Shown piece by piece: positions 7,120-9,555 of a stretch of 9,555 nucleotides of DNA (the first letter of the stretch is position 1; every line of letters begins with the position of its first letter). Both the position numbers and the translations under genes were made by a program. The notes below the pieces were generated by a model that was not told where the DNA came from, searched no databases, and saw only the letters and a list, made by a program, of their open reading frames with translations. Origin of the DNA: Propionivibrio sp. (GTDB taxonomy: Bacteria; Pseudomonadota; Gammaproteobacteria; Burkholderiales; Rhodocyclaceae); contig QKII01000401.1 of NCBI GenBank assembly GCA_003249625.1, forward strand, positions 1-9,555. The letters run 5' to 3'.

Positions 7120-7476
7120 ATGGATCTTCACGCGCTGACCCGGGCGCTGGTCGCCTTTCGTGACGAGCGCGACTGGGCACAGTTCCATACCCTGCGCAAC
7201 CTGATCGTCTCGCTCAACCTGGAAGCGTCGGAGTTGCTTGAGCTGACGCAATGGAAGGGCGACGCGGAGATCGACACGATGCTGGGGAACGAAGACAGGA
7301 TGGAGGCGCTACGCGACGAATGCGCCGACATCCTGCTCTACCTGCTACTGATCGCCGAAAAGGCAGGAATCAACCTGATCGAGGCCGCCGAGAAGAAGCT
7401 GGAGAAGAACGCGCTGAAATATCCGGTACACAAATGCTTCGGCTCAAGCGCGAAATACAACGAACTGCCGGAATGA
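7120..7476 (+). CDS. MazG-like nucleotide pyrophosphohydrolase
   Basis: This 118-residue protein belongs to the all-alpha NTP pyrophosphatase superfamily (MazG/dCTPase-like, COG1694-type). Members hydrolyse (d)NTPs to monophosphate and pyrophosphate, often as house-cleaning enzymes. The metal-binding ExxE...ExxD signature is clear: Glu35 and Glu38 in LEASELLELTQW, then Glu67 and Asp70 in ECADILLYLLL, with the C-terminal helix AEKKLEKNALKYP typical of the single-domain forms. The nucleotide preferred is not evident; dCTP-type and modified nucleotides are known for relatives. The ATG at 7120 follows a purine-rich AAGGGCGG stretch and lies ten bases after the aldolase stop, so the two are probably co-transcribed. 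I see no good terminator after its stop. Confidence 0.88.
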   Translation: MDLHALTRALVAFRDERDWAQFHTLRNLIVSLNLEASELLELTQWKGDAEIDTMLGNEDRMEALRDECADILLYLLLIAEKAGINLIEAAEKKLEKNALKYPVHKCFGSSAKYNELPE

Positions 7477-7601
7477 CTGCGGTTTTTGGCCTCAGACCCC
7501 CGATTGAACGTGAACTGACCGGGTATTCTCACCGCATCGTCCCAATCGACGAAATGCGCCTGTGGAACGCCTGCGTTGCTTCGCGGCTCTGCCAGACTTG
7601 A
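7473..7601 (+). CDS. Possible small coupled ORF, 42 residues
   Basis: An ATG at 7473 overlaps the MazG-like stop as ATGA and opens 42 codons ending at 7601. Codon choice resembles the neighbouring genes, but there is no recognisable domain, and the upstream CGGA is a weak ribosome binding site. An ATGA overlap arises by chance whenever an A precedes a TGA stop. This is a weak candidate only; the alternative is plain intergenic DNA leading to the epimerase promoter. Confidence 0.15.
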   Translation: MTAVFGLRPPIERELTGYSHRIVPIDEMRLWNACVASRLCQT

Positions 7602-7621
7602 GCGAGAGTTACCAACGCATT

Positions 7622-7630
7622 TGCTAGAAT
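7622..7630 (+). promoter_or_regulatory. Extended -10 promoter element for the epimerase gene
   Basis: TGCTAGAAT (7622-7630) is an extended -10 (TG, one base, then TAGAAT). It lies about 58 bases before the epimerase ATG at 7688. No good -35 sits at 16-18 bases (TTGAGC at 7598-7603 is 21 bases away), which an extended -10 can tolerate. The rest of the 211-base gap 7477-7687 shows no clear terminator or RNA gene. Confidence 0.42.
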
Positions 7631-7687
7631 CCGGTGCGAGAAACGTAAATATCGACGTCGTAAGCGCTGTATTTTTGGGATGAATTC

Positions 7688-8695
7688 ATGCTGGTTCTGA
7701 TTACTGGGGCGGCGGGCTTTATTGGGTCGGCAGTCGCCTTGCGCCTTCTGCAACGTGGCGATCGCGTCATCGGTGTCGACAACCACAATGACTACTATGA
7801 CCCCGCGCTCAAGGAAGCCCGCCTCGCGCGCCTCCTCAGCCATCAAAACTATACCCATTCGCGTATCGATATCGCCGGTCGCGACGCCATGCGCGAACTC
7901 TTCGAGCGCCACAGGCCGCAACGCGTCGTCAATCTTGCGGCCCAGGCAGGCGTGCGGTATTCCATCGAAAACCCCTTCGCCTACATAGACAGCAACCTTG
8001 TCGGCTTCGGCAACATTCTTGAGGGCTGTCGTCACACTGGCGTGGAACATTTGGTCTATGCCAGCAGCTCAAGCGTGTACGGCGCTAACACGACGATGCC
8101 TTTCTCGGTGCATCACAATGTCGACCACCCCCTGTCGCTTTACGCTGCCACCAAGAAGGCCAATGAACTGATGGCGCATACCTACAGCCATCTCTACGCT
8201 CTTCCAACGACCGGGCTACGTTTTTTTACCGTCTATGGGCCGTGGGGCCGGCCTGACATGGCGCTGTTCAAATTCACCAAAGCCATTCTGGCCGGTGAAA
8301 AAATCCCTGTCTTCAATTATGGCAAGCACCGTCGGGACTTCACCTACATCGATGACATCGTCGAAGGAATCATCCGAGTCCTGGACCACCCGGCCGAGCC
8401 CAACCCCGACTGGTCTGGTGCAACTCCCGACCCGGGAAGCAGCACGGCTCCGTGGCGGGTCTATAACATCGGAAACAGTCAGCCGGTGGAACTGATGGAC
8501 TACATCGCCGCACTCGAAAAAGCGCTGGGGAAAAAGGCGAATACCGAAATGCTTCCTCTGCAACCTGGCGACGTTCCGGATACCTACGCCGACGTTTCCG
8601 ATCTTGCGGAACAGTTTGGATACAAGCCGAGTACGCCTGTCGAACAAGGAATCGCCAACTTCGTGGAATGGTATCGAACCTATTTCAAGGAATAA
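7688..8695 (+). CDS. NAD-dependent epimerase, UDP-glucuronate 4-epimerase type
   Basis: This 335-residue extended short-chain dehydrogenase/reductase probably converts UDP-glucuronate to UDP-galacturonate for surface polysaccharide. The Rossmann motif GAAGFIG is at 7-13 and [13 protein letters not shown] at 30-42, a signature typical of bacterial UDP-glucuronate 4-epimerases. The catalytic residues are in the SSSSVYG strand (126-132) and Tyr152-x3-Lys156. GPWGRPDMA (184-192) and [14 protein letters not shown] (215-228) also fit that subgroup. The ATG at 7688 has GGGA (7677-7680) upstream. Relatives usually sit in capsule, LPS or exopolysaccharide clusters, often with a UDP-glucose dehydrogenase gene. 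Here no glycan gene is adjacent, so it appears monocistronic. A UDP-glucose 4-epimerase or another uronate epimerase is a less likely alternative. Confidence 0.88.
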   Translation: MLVLITGAAGFIGSAVALRLLQRGDRVIGVDNHNDYYDPALKEARLARLLSHQNYTHSRIDIAGRDAMRELFERHRPQRVVNLAAQAGVRYSIENPFAYIDSNLVGFGNILEGCRHTGVEHLVYASSSSVYGANTTMPFSVHHNVDHPLSLYAATKKANELMAHTYSHLYALPTTGLRFFTVYGPWGRPDMALFKFTKAILAGEKIPVFNYGKHRRDFTYIDDIVEGIIRVLDHPAEPNPDWSGATPDPGSSTAPWRVYNIGNSQPVELMDYIAALEKALGKKANTEMLPLQPGDVPDTYADVSDLAEQFGYKPSTPVEQGIANFVEWYRTYFKE

Positions 8696-8799
8696 TAGGG
8701 AGATTTTTGCACCAGGCCAGTTCCCAAAAGGGCAGCCGCACGAGTTGCTTCAGTTTGATGCCGCGGTCCGCGACAACAAACCACTTCTCTCCCAAACAC

Positions 8800-8830
8800 G
8801 GTTAGCCGGAACTCGAAAAACCGGTTGACC
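8800..8830. promoter_or_regulatory. Imperfect inverted repeat at the rdgC promoter
   Basis: GGTTAGCCGG (8800-8809) and CCGGTTGACC (8821-8830) are inverted arms around an 11-base spacer. Eight of ten pairs are Watson-Crick, and the other two would be G-U in RNA. The right arm directly abuts the TATAAT at 8831 and includes the palindrome AACCGGTT (8819-8826). It could be an operator spanning the -35 region. No T-run follows, so a terminator for the epimerase transcript is less likely. Confidence 0.35.
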
Positions 8831-8836
8831 TATAAT
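8831..8836 (+). promoter_or_regulatory. Consensus -10 element of rdgC
   Basis: A perfect TATAAT lies 25 bases before the rdgC ATG at 8862. The region 16-18 bases upstream has no good -35 hexamer; TTAGCC at 8802-8807 is 23 bases away. The promoter may depend on an activator or on the flanking inverted repeat. The predicted leader is about 19 bases. Confidence 0.6.
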
Positions 8837-8861
8837 CCGACCTTTTCTGGATGTAACGGTT

Positions 8862-9555
8862 ATGTGGTTCAAGAACCTCCAGCTTTATCGCCTCCCCCGT
8901 AATTGGGAAATGACGGCTGAAGCACTCGAAGAACGATTGTCGGAAAATCCTCTTCTTCCCTGTGACACGGCAACACCGCTGAGCGCCGGGTGGATTCCGC
9001 CCCGCAACAACGGACCGCTGGTGCATTCCGTCAACCGGCAATGGCTGATTGCGCTGGGGATCGAGCAAAAGCTGCTGCCCTCCTTCGTCGTCAAGCAGCA
9101 CGTCGCCGAACGTGCGCAGGAGATCGAGGAAAGCCAGGGAAGACGCGTCGGCCGCCGGGAACTGCGCGAACTTGCCGAGGCAGCAACTCAGGAACTGCTT
9201 CCGCGCGCCTTCACCCGCAAGCGCCGGACGTTCTGCTGGATCGACCCTGTCAATGGCTGGCTGGTCATCGACGCGTCCGCACCTGCCAAAGCGGACGAAT
9301 TGATCGAGATCCTGCACAAATCGGTGACCTCTCTGCCGCTGAAGCCGCTCAAGGTCACCCTGTCGCCCGTTTCGGCGATGACCGGCTGGATTGCCGACGG
9401 CGAGGCCCCGGCAGGCTTCACCATCGACCAGGACATGGAACTGCGCTCGGCGGAAAACGCCGTCGTACGCTACGCAAAACACGCCCTCGACGGCGAGGAA
9501 ATCCCCGGCCATATCGCTGCGGGCAAGGTCGTCACTCGACTGGCGATGACTTGGG
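8862..9555 (+). CDS. rdgC: Recombination-associated protein RdgC, 3' end cut by window edge
   Basis: The frame is open from the ATG at 8862 to the right edge, giving 231 complete codons of a protein that is about 300 residues in E. coli. RdgC is a nucleoid-associated protein that forms a ring-shaped dimer around double-stranded DNA and limits RecA access during recombination and replication restart. Alignment from memory with E. coli RdgC is clear: the N-terminal MWFKNLQLYRL, GWIPP (43-47), LLPSFVVKQ (71-79), ELLPRAFTRK (111-120), WIDPVNGWLVID (126-137) and EEIPGHIAAGKVVTRLAMTW (212-231). The remaining C-terminal part lies beyond the window. The ribosome binding site is weak (GGAT at 8849-8852). 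It starts 166 bases after the epimerase stop and has its own -10 element, so it is probably transcribed independently. Confidence 0.95.
   Translation, partial: MWFKNLQLYRLPRNWEMTAEALEERLSENPLLPCDTATPLSAGWIPPRNNGPLVHSVNRQWLIALGIEQKLLPSFVVKQHVAERAQEIEESQGRRVGRRELRELAEAATQELLPRAFTRKRRTFCWIDPVNGWLVIDASAPAKADELIEILHKSVTSLPLKPLKVTLSPVSAMTGWIADGEAPAGFTIDQDMELRSAENAVVRYAKHALDGEEIPGHIAAGKVVTRLAMTW

Noticed and set aside
7462..7487. Possible terminator after the MazG-like gene (CCG, CGG, then TTTTT)
   Set aside because: Only three base pairs form around the loop, too weak for intrinsic termination.
8762..8772. Short dyad CGCGG-T-CCGCG
   Set aside because: A one-base loop cannot form a normal hairpin and no T-run follows, so it is not a terminator.
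8685..8795. A 36-residue minus-strand ORF (TTG start) between the epimerase and rdgC
   Set aside because: The amino acid composition looks protein-like, but it has a TTG start, no ribosome binding site, and overlaps the epimerase stop. Chance is the simpler explanation.
8802..9512. A 236-codon open frame on the minus strand opposite rdgC
   Set aside because: The plus strand encodes a clear RdgC; the antisense frame has no recognisable family features.

Overview
The window is a dense stretch of chromosome with moderately high GC content. It reads as a betaproteobacterium, probably Rhodocyclales-like. The evidence is the type-2 malate dehydrogenase next to an HpcH/HpaI aldolase, the sdhE-gltA pair, an RdgC protein and the overall protein style. 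This is a judgement from gene content and sequence feel, not from a phylogeny. I see no mobile element, CRISPR array, rRNA or tRNA, and no gene-free stretch exceeds 300 bases (the longest is 241).

Layout. Positions 1-2602 (+) carry a translationally coupled pair of membrane proteins of unknown function: a DUF2157 protein cut by the left edge, and a DUF4401 membrane domain fused to a GDYXXLXY domain. Positions 2687-3133 (+) encode a small PPC/DUF296 protein. It converges on gltA, and the two share a symmetric hairpin terminator at about 3151-3180. On the minus strand, sdhE (4790-4533) and gltA (4499-3204) form a two-gene operon for succinate dehydrogenase flavinylation and citrate synthase. 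A 241-base divergent promoter region separates them from mdh (5032-6018, +), which has a near-consensus sigma70 promoter and its own terminator. An HpcH/HpaI (CitE-like) aldolase (6129-7109) and a MazG-like nucleotide pyrophosphohydrolase (7120-7476) follow as a probable operon. Next come a monocistronic NAD-dependent epimerase of the UDP-glucuronate 4-epimerase type (7688-8695) and the first 231 codons of rdgC (8862 to the right edge), behind a TATAAT promoter element.

How the genes fit together. The centre is a TCA-cycle island: citrate synthase, the SDH flavinylation factor, malate dehydrogenase and a citrate-lyase-like aldolase. In many betaproteobacteria sdhCDAB lies between mdh and sdhE-gltA; here it is absent, so the SDH structural genes must be elsewhere. 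The flanks are unrelated housekeeping or accessory genes. The least understood part is the DUF2157/DUF4401-GDYXXLXY membrane module at the left edge. Nothing else looks like a wholly new system. The remaining findings are local oddities: an altered SdhE motif, a perfect DnaA-box sequence at the mdh ribosome binding site, and an inverted repeat at the rdgC promoter.
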